Positions 34,712 to 47,374 are shown, counted from the stretch's first letter. The stretch is 64,000 bases of DNA from Chaetomium olivaceum (GCA_039881045.1 JAYWVB010000045.1:1-64000), one strand, 5' to 3'. The notes: generated from the letters alone by a model not told the origin. Program-made: numbers and translations.

Positions 34712-36645
34712 TCACCAAGCCTCCCACACCGCCCCCGGCAGCACCGTCCGCATAACCGTCCAATGCCCCGCGGCACTGACCTCATGCCACTTGGCCAGGC
34801 TCTCGGTCTCATTCTTCCTCAGCACGCCCTTCGCCTCCTCGCCCGTCACCAAGAAATCCGCATCCTTGACCTCGTGCTGCGGCAGCAAGAAGGCGCGGCG
34901 CGACGGGCTGTTGAGCATGTCGCGCTCGGTGGGCGTGCGGAAGGCGATCTTGCTGCCGTCGGCACCGTTGGCTTGCTTGGTGCAGAAGATGACCATGTTG
35001 GTGAAGTCGCGGCCGGACTCGGCAAAGTCGGCCTCCTCGCGCGGGTGCTCGCGGAAGATGCGGCAGGCGGGGAAGACGGCGTTGATGGTGTTGACGACGA
35101 TGCGTGGCGGGGGGAGGGCGAAGTCGCCGGCGTAATTCTGTTGTGTGCGTTAGGAAGGCTGCGAAGGGGGTTGGGGGAGGGTGGAGGGAATGAGGGAGCG
35201 TACGATGGCAACCACGCCGTTCGGCTTGAGCAGGGTGTGGAGGTTCTGCAGGAACTCGAGGGTGAAAAGCGCGATGGGCTCGGCGCCTCCGGTAAATACA
35301 TCGTGGATGATGTAGTCGTAGCGGGCTTCACTCTCATCCGCGGCCATCCGCGAGGTGTAGGTAACCGCGTCTTCAATGACGGCGGTGTGGTTACTAGGGA
35401 GCTGGAAGTACTGGGCGGCGAACTTGTGAACCACTGGGTCGAGTTCGACCACAGTGGTGTCGATGCCGTGGGCCACAAGGGCGGCTGGCGTGGTGCCAAT
35501 ACCGAGGCCACTGTGGAGGGGTCAGCTTGTTTACGTAGGGGTGGTGTTTAAGCAGCTTACATCACAAGGGCATTGGCCTCGCTGTCGATGATCGGTTCCG
35601 GTGTCTTTACCAGCCTGACGGCCTCAAGCATGGCAAACACGCCGTAGATGGGCTCAGCCACCTGGTTCCCCTTGAACTGGCCCTGTCCCAGAAACTTGAC
35701 CCACTCACCACCCAGCAAGCTGTGGTCACACCTCATGACGCGGTATCCCTCCTTGGGGCTATCAATGACCGAGATATAACCCGTGTTGGACTCGGCCCGG
35801 TCCAGAACCACATAGCCCACCTCCGCAAGGCCACTGTTCAACCTCGCAAGGGCCATCGGCGTCGGGACATTCGTGTTCAGAACCGCCGTGTGCAGCAGCG
35901 CCGGCACAGCCAACAGCAACAACTTGGACGGCGCAACCAGAGCATACGCCGCCCCGAGAACCAGCTCCATCCCGAGCCTGGTGTTCAACACCGACTTGCC
36001 CACGAGCCCCTCGACCAACCCACCCAGCACGGTCTCAGCGCTCTTGAAGAACCCATACGCCCCCAGCCCGGGCGCGGCATCAGCCACCCACCCGGGCAGC
36101 GCCGACAGATCCGCCCCGTCGAGATACGTGGCCACGCAGGCGGTAGACACGATCACCAGCGGGAACAGCGTGACAGCCTCAGTCACCAACGGACCCCAGG
36201 CAGCGGTCAGGGTCCCGCTGACCTGGGTTAGGAAGAACTGCACAGTGGGAACCCACAGGGCGATCACAGGAAGGAGATACTCGGGCCGAACGGGCAGGGC
36301 GCGGTTCAGGAAGAGGTTGGACGACCAGCCGGCGAAGCAGGCGGCCATGATGAGTTTGGCGTGCCATTTGGCGGAGGGGATCGAGCCGTAGACTGGGGAG
36401 AGTGCGAGTTGGGAGACGGTTGAGTAGAGGGCTATGAGAGTGAGGAAGGTGGCGGCCTTGAGGTAGATGCCGGACTGCGCGATCAGCCAGTTGGACCAGG
36501 TTTCGGTCTGGGCTTTGGCGGCCAGCGCGCGGAGCTCTGCCTCGAAGCTTTCTGGGGTGAAGGAGGATGAAGGGTCGATAGGGGGGATGGAGGAGTCGGT
36601 TTTGCCCTTTTGGGGGCTTTTGGGGACGGCTGTTTTGGGGGCCAT
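34712..36645 (-). CDS. Membrane-anchored spermidine/spermine synthase-fold protein
   Basis: Predicted aminopropyltransferase-like methyltransferase fold preceded by a multi-helix membrane domain. Three exons with introns at about 35511-35560 (junction ALVI-GLGIGTTP) and about 35137-35202 (junction GVVAI-NYAGDF); no frame break. Residues ~60-290 hold several hydrophobic helices (AKLIMAACFAGW, LFPLVIVSTACVATYL, LLLLAVPALLH). The C-terminal domain has the nucleotide-binding loop GLGIGTTPAAL, an acidic residue in TTVVELDP, VIEDA, and YDYIIHDVFTGG containing the Asp that is catalytic in true spermidine synthases. The polyamine-binding residues cannot be confirmed by eye, so the substrate remains open. 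Fungal genomes usually also have a separate soluble spermidine synthase, so this one probably has another role. The start is the first Met of MAPKTAVPK. Confidence 0.85.
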
Positions 36646-37202
36646 TGCGGCTGGAGGGTAGGTTTTGACTACCTGAATGTGATCATTAGATTGATGATGA
36701 TGACGAATGATTAAGGCGAGGTACTATTCAAAATGATAAATAACATGTACAAAGTTTCAAGACATCTCGGTTTCACGTTGCAATGTGGTCTCATCTCACG
36801 CGATTGGTTGACGGGGTTGAGTTGGTTTGAAGATGCGACACCAAGCCTGGAGCTTGGGCGCCGTAACAGGGGCAGCTACCCCTGCACTGCCCTGTTGCCC
36901 TGTTGTCGGTACGTATCCTTCCGTTAGGTTGTGGGGCAGAAACGGCTGCTCGGGTTGGTTCCCGGTAGGTTGCAGAGGTTGCCCAGCTTGAGCCGGGGTG
37001 GAAGGTGTGAGCCGTGGGGGTTGCCGATGACGTTCCGCACACCGTATCCCGAACCATTTTTCAGGGCAGTTCCTGACCTGAGCTTCGTGTCTTGTCCATC
37101 ACCGCATCTGTCCGCTTGCCTTTCCTTGCCCGTGCGACACCACGTTTCCACCCTCCGTCTCGTGTTACAGATCGTTTATTAATCGCATCAACCACAACCA
37201 CC

Positions 37203-38033
37203 ATGTCTCTTCCCACCACCCTGGCCGAGCTCGTGGAGCTCGTCGACTTCAACCAGCAGAGCCTCTTTGGTATGTTGCATCAGAAATGGACCTGGTTGTC
37301 AAACCCACTGTGAACTAACCGTGCCGCAACAGTCTCGGCCGCTGCCATTGCCTTTAACCCGACCTTCTGGAAGTAAGTTTTCCGAGCTGTGGACATTTTG
37401 TGAGCTTGTCGCTAACCATTGTCCTCTACAGCATCGTTGCCCGCAGAGGTCCGTCCTGTCCCACACACCGACACATCCCTTTTTCGCTCCATCTCTAACA
37501 CCCCGCCAGAATACCGCACCAAGTTCCTTAGCCGTGCGCTCGGAGGCAACCGCCGGGCATGCTACGCTCTCGCCGTGAGCATCTTCTCGCTCGGCCTGTT
37601 CCGTGACTTCCTCTTCGAGCGTGCCTTGCGCGACCAGCCCTCGCATCCCGCCCTCGAAGGACCCCTTGTGAACTACGCCGCATATGCGCTACTCGCTGTC
37701 GGCAACCTCTTTGTTCTCTCCTCCACATGGCAGCTGGGCATCACAGGAACCTTCCTGGGCGACTACTGCGGCATCCTCATGGATGACATCGTAACGGGCT
37801 TCCCCTTCAACATCACCAACGCCCCGATGTATTACGGAGCGACCATGAGCTTCTTGGGCACCGCCCTGCTCTACGGGAAGCCGGCCGGCATCCTCTTGAC
37901 GCTGCACGTCCTGATCGTGTACCTGGTCGCCATTCAGTTCGAGAACCCTTTCACTGCGGGCATCTACGCCAAGCGCGACAAGGAGAGGGCCAAGGCCGCC
38001 GGGAAGCCGTACGAAGGCAAGAAGGAGCTCTAA
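37203..38033 (+). CDS. opi3: Phosphatidyl-N-methylethanolamine N-methyltransferase (Opi3/PEM2)
   Basis: ER-membrane enzyme that performs the last two S-adenosylmethionine-dependent methylations from phosphatidylethanolamine to phosphatidylcholine. Four exons; introns begin at 37269, 37373 and 37447 and end at 37331, 37431 and 37509, joining MSLP...QQSLF, VSAAAIAFNPTFWN, IVARR and EYRTKFLSRALGG into one frame. The first helix contains AAIAFNPTFWN, the conserved start of the family. The C-terminal half shows the SAM-binding region near GDYCGILMDD and FPFNITNAPMYYGAT and the helix GKPAGILLTLHVLIVYLVA. About 205 residues, the usual size. The lysine-rich end (KKEL) could act in ER retention. Exon boundaries are inferred but all match GT-AG. 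Confidence 0.92.
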
Positions 38034-40798
38034 GCTCAGTCGACGTAAAGCAATTCCGGTATCACACATGGGAGAAGGGCTGGGCCGTGGTGACAGTCCG
38101 AACAGACGCCAACTGGGCACGCCGAATACTCCGACAATACCACGACAGGCCGATATTAGGCAGGCCGCGGCCCGCCCAGCCCAGCGAGATCTGGCGTGAC
38201 GGACTAGAGCTTGGCAACGGCAACCGGTAAAGCTCTCCCCTTGACGGCGGTGGTTGCGGTGCAGGAGGCACCCGGCAGCAGACCGCCACCGCAAGGGTTT
38301 GAGGAAGCTCCTTCGGTGCCGTCAGATCAACTAGCCTAGCAAACCAGGATTAGACAGATGGAGATAGATAGAGAAGATGGAATGAATTAATTTGATTTTC
38401 TTTTTTCACCTTCTGATATTCATTGACTCGAATCTTCATGGCCAAAAGAGCTGCTCCAGAATACCAAGGCATCGGAAGCAAAGTAAGTCAGGTCAAGCCG
38501 GCTACTAGCTTTTAGCACAAATGACCATGATAAGTCTGGTATATATGGTCATGTGTTTCTTCCTAGCGTTTGACAATTAGCTATGCTATACCTGGTATGG
38601 GTCGTACTGGGAATCATCGGTGTCGGCTTCACTTATCGAGCAATATTCACTCGCACTTTACTTCGACATTTGTTTTATGAGGACGAAGTTAGATTACTTA
38701 ACTCGTCAAAGCTGTTTTTACAGTGCCCGTCTTCCCGTCAAGCCCCAGTGTGAGACACTCACTACCCAGCTTCCACGTCTCAACTCCATTTGACTGCAGG
38801 CTAGCCGACCACTGACTAGTTTACTTACAATGCTGATAAGGGATAGTTTTTGCCTGGCGGGAACGGGGCTGCGAGTATGGATCAGTTGACTAGGTTGGCT
38901 GTTAAGTATGGGTATCAGGATTCCCAACAACTGCGACTGGGAATATACCGCAAGAATCTACCAACCCGTCGACGGGCCCGAATACCCAGCAGCGACCACA
39001 GCACTCGCCGCCACCGCCATACCCCTGAGCCGGACCCCCGGGCAGCTCGGCGGCACGCCAACACCCAGGAAACGCTTTCCCCCGCGGCCTGCCCTCGCTG
39101 CCACGCCCGTGACCCCCAACCCACCAGATCCAACCCGAACCACACACCACCAAGCGCGTCCCCACCGCGCCCACCATTCACCCGCAGCCTGCCACTGGCC
39201 CCGACGTCAGGGCGGTCGAGCACTGGCAAACCATCGGACGATGCGGGGGAGAACTGGCCTGCTCAGTGGGTCTCTGGCCGCTCTGCCTCCGGAAAGCCGC
39301 TCTATCAGTCTTGGGCGCATTTCATTCTCCAGAATACCGCAAGTGACCGTTTGCTTTATTGACTTTGCTCGACCGTGATTGGGTCATCGTCGTGAATTGT
39401 GCAAACAGAGGGCCGTCCACACAGCGTCTAGGAGATTTCAGCCTCCCGTCGTCGGCTACTTACCTGCATCCAATGGCTGTCCGGATGGTGACATCTGCGG
39501 CTTGTGGGATGGTGGTATGGTTGGTTCGTGCTTGGCGTGGCCCAAACTACCGGGGAAAGCATGGGGTTGCTGTGCCTTACCAGTGAGGCCTGCAAGGCGG
39601 AAAGATGTGGTGGGATGTGTGACAGGGACGGCGGCGGTGTGAACAAGGTAAGGGATTGGTGAACAGTAATGGAAACCATGAACCGCCGAGGCCTACTGCT
39701 ATGACCTCCGATTTCCTGCTTTCCCAAGCCCGCACCTCCCGAGTTGGTTGTGGCTTGGTGCCCAGAAGTGAGATTCAGCACTTGCATCTGGCGATTTTAT
39801 CACCCCTGTTGTCCAGAGGAAGAAGCGAGGTCCCCACTCCTGTCGCTACCCGTGTGGAGAAGCATTCCCATTCCGGACGTATCAGACGTGGCGTGCGTGG
39901 CTCCCTCGCAGTTTATAACACCTTTTTCCACCGCCCAATCCACAAGATTATCCCTGAAATCACACTCGCCTTTCAAGACCGGATTGGGCCTGTGGATGTG
40001 TACCACTGTTTGGCCACTGTTGACGATACAGTGAGGCCTACTGTAGATTACTTCAGGCGGGACAGCTCATCGATGCCTGACTCATTCCACACAAAACAAT
40101 TGCAGCGCTTATGACATCTTCGATCACGCTTTCTAGTTCCTATGCTGAGTGTAGATTGCTTTTGCCTTGTTCCTCTTTACGTCAGATGAGGTTTCCTTCT
40201 TACAAGCGCCCCTGGTAGCATTGTTCTCCTCTTTCCCCGGCTTGGAAAACAGCTAGCCCTTGTCTGGGCTCGCCACCCTGCAGCTTTCTCGGGTCACTCA
40301 AACAAACCTGAGGTTTGAGACAAACGGGCAAGTTAAAGGAAGGCTCGTTTGTTCAAAGGTAACACGTAACACAACCCGTCTCTCCCTTGGTTCTTTCCTG
40401 TCATATCCCATTCACGAAATATCGCGTGTAACTCTTTCCTTGTTACCCTACAATAACCTTTCTCCATTTCCCACTTGGATACCCCCCAACCTCTTCTACA
40501 CCTTCTCACAACTTTCACTGCTCAGCCCGTGAGAGTCAAGTGCGCAGCTTCTCACCCATTACAATTTACAGACAAGCTACACATCTCACAGCAACAGTTG
40601 TCACCCTTTGGCGTTTGCAACCCAAGCGACTTTCTTTGCAAACAAAAACACTGGTCGGCAGCAGCGACATTACCATACCAGTATATTTGAGGCACCCATA
40701 CTCAAACTCCACATCCTCCGTCTCCTCATCTTTCCACATACTTTCCACACCCATTCTTTCACCTTTTTACTTAGCCAGAGTCTATATCACTCTTCACC
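38034..40798. other. Long intergenic region (~2.8 kb), no gene seen
   Basis: Between opi3 and the Argonaute gene. The part 38300-38800 is AT-rich. ORFs at 38850-39378 overlap in several frames and encode Pro/Arg/His-rich sequence expected from GC-rich non-coding DNA. The last ~600 bases are pyrimidine-rich and are probably the Argonaute promoter and leader. Confidence 0.5.
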
Positions 40799-43700
40799 AT
40801 GGCTGAGAACCGTGGTCGTGGCGGCAGAGGCCGTGGCGGCGGCGGAGGCGGTGAGTTCCGCGGCGGTGGTGGTCAAGGCAACTATGCGAGCGGCGGTTAT
40901 CGAGGTGGCGGCCGTGGAGGCGGAGGTGGTGATGGTTTTCGAGGTGGCGGCCGTGGAGGCGGAGGTGGTGATGGTTTTCGAGGTGGCGGCCGTGGAGGCG
41001 GCGGCGGCGGCGGCGGCGGCTTTCAGGGCGGTGGCCGTGGAGGTGGTGGTGACTTCCGAGGCGGAGGCGGCGGTTGGCAAGGCGGTGGTCGCGGAGGTGG
41101 TGGCGGCGGCGGTTACCAAGGTGGTGGTCGCGGAGGTGGTGGTGACTACCGAGGCGGAGGCGGAGGCCGTGGGGGTGGTCGAGGTGGTCGAGGTGGCCGT
41201 GGAGGCTATTCCGGCCCCGACGTTTTGTAAGTGCTTCCCCGAACGCCAAGTCACTGGTTAATGATACTAACAGTTTTTGTTCAGTGGTTTCAGTCAACCG
41301 ATCCCGAAACCTGACGAGAACGTCACAAAACTCGAGGATAAATGGATCAAGGAGCAGGACCAGATCGAGGCTAAGATGCCCGGCCTGGCAGTCACCGACA
41401 CGTCTGGCGATCGTGCTTTATTACCTGGCCGACCCGGTCTCGGTACTGGCGGCGACCCAATTGTGCTCTGGGCCAACTACTTCAAGATGGATGCCAAGAT
41501 TGCGTACTTGTACCGGTACGACCTCCGAGTCTCTGTCAAAAAAGTGACAAAGGAGGAAGAGGAGGCCGCGGCAAAGAAAACCAAAGGCAAGGGCAATGAA
41601 GCCCCGGATGGTGGAGCAAGGGAGGCCAAAGGCAAGAAGTTGGCCAAGCTCATCGAACTCGCCCTAGACCAGCTGCCCGGCAAACCTGTGGTCGCTACCG
41701 AGTACAAGCAACAACTGATCACGAAGGAGAAGCTGAAACTTCCGGCAGACGGCTACGTCAAGGTTGAGCTCGTTGAGCCCGGTCGCACCACCGATACATG
41801 GTATGTCCGTTTCGACGGGCCCACCTCCGTTAATGTCGGAGGCTTGATGGACTACTTGAGGTTGACGGAAAAGGACAACGATGGCATGTTTCCCAAGTAC
41901 CCTGAGGAGATTGATGCACTCGGCGTGGTGCTTGGTCACACCCAGAGGGTCGAATCCGGGGACCGCCGCTGTCGGCCGGAGCCGGTTTTTTGCCGTCGAC
42001 GCGAGGAAAGACGGCGCAATGTTGGACCAGAGGAGTTACATTGAAATCCTACGTGGTTATGTCCAGAGCGTCCGCCCAGCGACCGGCCGGCTACTACTCA
42101 ACACCAACGTTACACATGGCGTGTTCCGGAAAGGGATTCAGCTAGCAGACCTGTTCAGCCTGCAGGGGGTCGCACAGATGCAGCAGGGTGGGAACCCGAA
42201 GATTCTCCTGGATATGCACAAATTCCTTTCAAAGTCACGGATTCGATGCAAGGTCCCGGCAGAGGAGCGCGGAAAGTGGTTTGTGACTGACCGGGGTATG
42301 GCCGGCCTGGCCGCAGTTGGGGATGGCGGCAAGGACGCAGAGGATAAACCGCAGTTCAAACCCAACTCGGGTCGTTTCGGCAGTCCGACCACGGTCAAAT
42401 TCTACCTTCGCGCCCCGAAGACTCCTGGTACGCCGCCTCCCCCGGGCCTCCAGTACAACGATTGGGTCGTGGTCAGCGATTATTACAAAGCCAGTAAGTT
42501 GTCAGCTTTCAACCTCTATGCCCGACGTAGATTCTAACTTTTCAGGATACGGGGTCAATGTCAATCCCAATCTTCCGCTGATCAACGTCGGAACCACGAA
42601 GAAACCGATTTACATCCCGGCCGAATACTGCGAGCTGCTCCCCGGCCAGCCGTTGAAGACGAGGCTGTCTCCCGGTAATCAGGATGCGATGATCCAGTTT
42701 GCATGCCGGCCGCCGCCGGCCAATGCACAGTCCATCACGACATCGGCGAGGGCTCTTCTAGCACTGGATAACAATAAACTGCTTGTAAGTTTTGCCGTGA
42801 CTGGTTGATATCTGGTGAGCTCTGCCGCTAACAGCCGATAGGAAAACTTCGGTATCACAGTCGACAAGCAGCTCATCACGGTGAAGGGCCGCGAGCTTCG
42901 CCCTCCTGCTATCAGCTATTCGAAGGGAAGTATCACCCCGGAGAACGGGGGTTGGCTCATGAAGGGGGTCAAGATCTGTCAGCCCGGAAGGCGCATTGCG
43001 AACTGGACATACTTGACGATTGGGAATGGAACGTCTGATTTCCTCAAAGTGGCTGTTCAGGACTTCGCCAAGTTCCTGAACGGCAATATGGGCATCCCCA
43101 TGAACACCCAGCCAAGCCCTCCAAACGGTCACCTATCATCCAACGACGATCGGAGTTTGGACAGCGTTTTCAAGAAGATCTCAACACAAACGCCTCGGCC
43201 GGACCTCGTTCTGGTGCTTATCCCCGACAAGGACGCCGCCACATATAACTGCATCAAGAAGTATGGGGACTGTACATATGGCCTCCCCACCGTTTGCGTC
43301 CGCCAGTCAATGATTGCGGAGAAGAAAGGCCAGATGGGCTACTTTGCCAACGTTGGCCTGAAGGTTAACTTAAAGTTTGGCGGTGTCAACCACAGGGTTC
43401 AAGATAGCACCGGGCTAGTTCCGAAAACCATGTTTGTGGGATACGACGTCACTCATCCCACCAATCTTCCTGCCGGCGCAGGCGAAAATGCGCCCAGTCT
43501 GGTCGGATTAGTGGCGAGCGTTGATAGAAACCTCGCCCAGTGGCCGGCCGTGACCTGGGCGAACAAGGCCCGGGTCGAGCAGGTGGGAGGAGGTGAAAGT
43601 GGGGGCAATTTTGTGCGCCACTTCAAAGACCGTCTTAGGCTTTGGCAGGATTCGAACAACAAGCAACTGCCCGAGTACATCATCATCTTCCGTGACGGTG

Positions 43701-44333
43701 TCTCGGAAGGGCAATTCAACATGGTTCTCAAGGATGAGCTGCCGAACATCCGACAGGCCTGCCGGGAGACGTACAAAGCGGGACAGCAGCCGCGTATTTC
43801 CCTCATCGTGTCGGTGAAGCGGCATCAGACGCGCTTCTACCCTACCGACCCCAACCACATCCACCCGAGGTCCAAAAGCCCCAAGGAGGGCACTATTGTT
43901 GACCGAGGTGTCACTAACGTCCGCTGCTGGGACTTTTTCCTGCAGGCCCACGCGTCTCTTCAAGGTAAGTCGTCGCCATATTCCTACCACCCGACCTGTT
44001 ATAGCATGCTAACGTGATCCCACAGGCACGGCCCGCCCCGCCCACTACACGGTTCTGCTGGACGAAATCTTCCGCCATAAATTCAAAGCACAGGCTGCCG
44101 ACATGTTGGAGAGGCTCACGCACGACATGTGCTACGCCTACGGCCGCGCCACCAAGGCCGTCAGCATCTGCCCGCCAGCGTACTATGCCGACCTTGTCGC
44201 CACGCGTGCCCGCATCCACAAGGCCGAATTGTTTGACGACTCGCATAGCGATAATAGGACTACAGCTTCGCAGGACGCAGCAATGCAAAGGGGGATCCAC
44301 GAGAAGCTGAAGAACACCATGTACTACATCTAA
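40799..44333 (+). CDS. Argonaute protein (QDE-2/Sms-2 family), slicer residues present
   Basis: Small-RNA-guided effector of RNA silencing. Exons: 40799-41226, 41285-42493, 42546-42784, 42842-43964, 44026-44333. The N-terminal ~140 residues are an RGG/Gly-rich region with a 13-residue tandem repeat. N, linker, PAZ and MID regions follow ([37 protein letters not shown] text, [12 protein letters not shown]). The PIWI domain shows catalytic residues: Asp in FVGYDVTHP, Asp in [11 protein letters not shown], and His in GTARPAHY; the Glu of the tetrad should lie near ARVEQVGGG. The C terminus MYYI is the usual Ago end. A one-base break at 41958-41961 (one G too many) splits exon 2; removing it gives [14 protein letters not shown]. 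About 1,020 residues. Whether it is the quelling or the meiotic-silencing paralogue cannot be decided from sequence alone. Confidence 0.93.
40901..40998 (+). repeat. 39-bp tandem repeat in the Argonaute RGG region
   Basis: Two exact copies of a 39-base unit (40901-40939, 40940-40978) followed by a partial third. Each copy encodes [13 protein letters not shown]. Exact identity suggests a recent or homogenised duplication. Confidence 0.9.
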
Positions 44334-45150
44334 CGATGGAGGGAAGGTGAATCAGGTTCTGCAGCGGGCGCCGCTGAGCGGGTGGGCTGCGTTCCTCTAG
44401 AAAATAGCGACAGCGAAGTTGGCTAGTGGTTACTGGCAAACAGTGGGAGCGGATTCGATGGGGAAATCAGGGTTGGAATTACAACGGCGGACTCAAAATG
44501 GTTCATTGGGTTGGTTCATATGGCCCGGTTTTATACGGGCGAGTAGGTTGTGTGGTTTATTCTGTAGGCAGCTTAGAATATTCTGAGTAGCACCCTTAGA
44601 GTGGTAGATCATTGCACTTTTTATTTTCCCACTCTAAATGTGATCGGACTTTTTGTTTTGGCGTGATGTGAAGTGTTGTCAACAAAGTGCCTGGCAATGA
44701 ACTACCTACATTCAGGGGTGATTCTCATTCCTCCGGGTTAGGGCTGCCCCTCAATGAACTCGCCCAGCGCTGTGCACGTGACTTTACCTCAAGTCTGCAA
44801 TGCCAAGCCCAGCCAGTCACAGCCAACCACACCCCAACGCAAGCAAGCTGCAGCTCAACCGCAGCCGACGCCGACCGACAGCGGAAACATCGCCAAACCG
44901 AAAACGTCACTCGCTTTCGGCATCACCAAAATCCCTCTCCACTCACTCTCGGCGAGCACGAGCCGACGAACCGCCGATTGAAGGGCCGAGTGCGCATCAT
45001 TCAACTAAGAGACACCCGCACTCCGACCGACCCTCCGGGGCTCCCATTCCGTCACAGTACACGCCAACCAACCGAGGAGGCGAAGAAAGAAACGAACCGA
45101 GAAACCACCCCTCCTCAAATCGATTCCCCTTCAAAACACAAAAAGAAAGA
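44334..45150. other. Intergenic region between Argonaute and the complex I subunit gene
   Basis: About 820 bp containing the Argonaute 3' UTR (T-rich near 44580-44660) and the promoter of the next gene. An upstream-ATG ORF at 44687 overlaps the complex I start but in another frame; no separate gene is supported. Confidence 0.45.
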
Positions 45151-45678
45151 ATGTCCGCGCTCCGCCCAACCGCCCGCCTCGCGGTGCGCAGCACCCCTTC
45201 CTCCCTCACCACCACCACCGCCGCCTCCACCGCCCTCGTCCCCTCCCGCTTCCGCTACTTCTCGACCACCCCGCGCCGCGCCGGCGGCGGCGGCATGCAG
45301 TACGACCCGCCCTCGGGCTGGCTGTGGGGCGTGCGCCCCGGCGAGAAGTACCAGAACGAGGGCTGGGAGGGGCCCTTCTTCTACGGCTTCTGGGGGAGCA
45401 TGGTCGTCTTTGCGGTGGCGTACGCGTGGAAGCCGGATACTTCGTGAGTTTATTTCTTCTTATTTGTTTAATTTTTTGAGTTTTGGTTTGGGGCGGGGTT
45501 TGGGGGTGGTGAGTTAGGCTGGAGGGAGGTGGGGTTGTGGTGATGAAGGTTTTGTGGATCGGGATGATGAGGGATTTGTGGCTGACTTTATGGCTATAGC
45601 ATCCAAACTTGGGCTTTGGAAGAGGCCAGGAGGAGGCTGGAGGCTGAGGGCATTCTGGAGGACCCGGAGAAGAAATAG
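45151..45678 (+). CDS. Mitochondrial complex I accessory subunit ESSS/NDUFB11 type
   Basis: Small inner-membrane subunit of NADH:ubiquinone oxidoreductase. Two exons, 45151-45443 and 45600-45678, with a 156-nt intron ending GCTGAC...TATAG. The N terminus is an Arg/Ser/Thr-rich mitochondrial presequence ending near RYFSTTPRRAGGG. The mature part reads MQYDPPSGWLWGVRPGEKYQNEG in pieces (key motif PSGWLWG, then GEKY-NEGWE), followed by one membrane helix (FYGFWGSMVVFAVAYAW) and a charged C-terminal helix WALEEARRRLEAEG. About 124 residues including presequence. The match to the fungal ESSS-like subunit is by motif memory; a different small complex I subunit is the only serious alternative. Confidence 0.85.
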
Positions 45679-46069
45679 ATGGATGGATGGATGGGAACGG
45701 ATGGGTCAGTCTTATCAAGGGATCTTGATAGAGAGGGCTGAAGCAAACAGACAGACGGACATGCAACGCATATATATGCCCGCATAGATGGATGTACATG
45801 GTTTGTTTTGTTGCCGTTGTTGTTGTTCTTGTTTTCTTGCCGTCATCTTCACGTCGAATTCTATGGATATCGGTACACGATCCAGCTAGACCACCACTCC
45901 GATAGAGGTGCTGCGCCTCAACGGCAGCCGTGTTGTTGTTGAATTGAGTTTTGTCACTGAACTGACCTCCAAAAAAAAAAAGGCATGAACCATCGACGCT
46001 CAAAATTACCGGCACGCTATATACAGTTCTACATCCAACCTCCGACCCCCTGTTTACACCCCGCTCCCT
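45679..46069. other. Convergent intergenic region
   Basis: About 390 bp between the stops of the complex I subunit (+) and the aminotransferase (-). It includes a short GGAT-type repeat (45678-45700) and an A11 tract near 45970. No gene seen. Confidence 0.5.
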
Positions 46070-47374
46070 CTAGCACACGTAGCTCCACTCGTGCGGGTCA
46101 TCGCCGTACTGCCGCGCCTCGATCCAGTTCTTCATCTTGGTCGCGACCTCGCCCGATTCCTCGTGCTCCTTCAGCCCGCAGTTCACCAGCTGGCCCTTCC
46201 AGCTTATGTGCCGCACGGGGCTCACAATGGCCGCCGTGCCCGCGCCAAAGGCCTCGATCAGGCGGCCCTCGTTCGCGGCCTCGGCCAGCTCGCCCATGGT
46301 GTGCTTGCGCTCGACAATGTTCCACCCCTCGGGCACCAGCCGCTCGCGCGCCAGCGACAGCACCGAGTCGCGCGTGACGCCTTCCAGGATGGTGCCGTCA
46401 AGCGGCGCCGTGATCAGCTCCTTCTGGCCTGTCTGCTTGTTCTTGACCGCCACGAAGAAGTTCATGGTCCCGACCTCGGTCGCGTACTCCTCCTCGCCGA
46501 ACAGCCACAGGTTCTGCTGGAACCCGCGGCTCATGGCCTCGCGCTGCGGGACGATGCACGGCGCGTAGTTGGCCCCGAGCTTCTTGTCGCCCACGCCGCC
46601 GGGCCACGCCCGCACCGCGTAGTCCGTCGCCTCGAGGGATACGGCCTTGAACCCCGTGGGATAGTAGGGCCCGACGGGCGAGGCGATGACGAAGAGCATG
46701 GCCGACCCGGGCGGGTTGACGCCCAGCGTCTTTTGCGTGCCGATCATGGTCGGGCGCAGGTAGAGCGAGTAGCCGCGCTCCTCGGGATGAAGCGGCTGTC
46801 GAGCTTGGCGAGCTGGGCGATGAGGTCGATCATGGCGGTCGAGTTGAAGTTGGGGAGCGCGATGCGCGCGGCCGACTTGTTGAACCGCTCCATGTTCTTC
46901 TCCGGGCGGAAGAGGCGGATCTTGCCCTCGCTGTCCTTGTACGCCTTCATGCCCTCGAAGCACTCGAAGGCGTAGTGGAACACGCAGGAGGCCGGGTCGA
47001 GCGACAGATTCTGGTAGGGCAGGATGTGTGGTTTTTGCCAGCCCGTCGCTTGGTCCCACTCGACGGTGATCATGTGGTCTGCGCGGGAGTAGATCAGCGC
47101 ATGTCCTCTGGCGCCGTCATATCACAAGGAGCTAGCTACCTGTGAAGTTGCGCCCAAAGACCAGGTCCTCGGCCTTCATGAGCGGCTTAGGCTGGGATGT
47201 CCTGTTGACCACCACCTGGGTAGGGTCAATGTCCTGGAGCTTGCTTTGGGATGCCACCTCCGGGGTGACGCTGTACTGGCGCGTAGCCTGGAACAAGCCC
47301 AGTGGTGACCGCCGCGGCGCAATAAAGGCCGCCGCCGAGCGAGGAGCGCATCGTGGGATGAGTCGCCGTATCAT
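46070..47374 (-). CDS. Branched-chain amino acid aminotransferase, mitochondrial
   Basis: PLP-dependent enzyme (fold type IV) interconverting Leu/Ile/Val and their 2-oxo acids. Two exons, 47374-47140 and 47078-46070, with a 61-nt intron that joins FGRNFT to DHMITVEW. The N-terminal ~40 residues (MIRRLIPRCAPRS...RQYS) form a mitochondrial presequence. Family motifs: FHYAFECFEGMKAY, RLFRPEKNMERF, YLRPTMIGT, the PLP Lys in GDKKLGANYAP, EVGTMNFF, LDGTILEGVTRDS and GTAAIVSPV. A one-base frame break lies at 46785-46787: the run reads CCC where CCCC gives FIPEERGYSLYLRPT. Without that base the frame ends early, yet all downstream motifs are intact, so an assembly error is likely. An upstream in-frame Met at 47437 exists but would dilute the presequence. 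Confidence 0.93.

Noticed and set aside
38850..39378. Plus-strand ORFs of 156-170 codons
   Set aside because: Three frames and the opposite strand are all open over the same stretch, with Pro/Arg/His-rich text and no domain; typical of GC-rich non-coding DNA.
40608..41261. Overlapping plus- and minus-strand ORFs over the Argonaute start
   Set aside because: They are other-frame readings of the GGN-rich RGG region; only the frame from 40799 splices into the PAZ/PIWI domains.
41945..41962. tRNA T-arm-like string GGGTCGAATCC
   Set aside because: It is inside the Argonaute coding exon, and no acceptor stem, D arm or anticodon arm fits around it.
44687..45517. Plus-strand ORF of 276 codons overlapping the complex I subunit start
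   Set aside because: Out of frame with the conserved subunit and low-complexity; at most an upstream ORF by chance.
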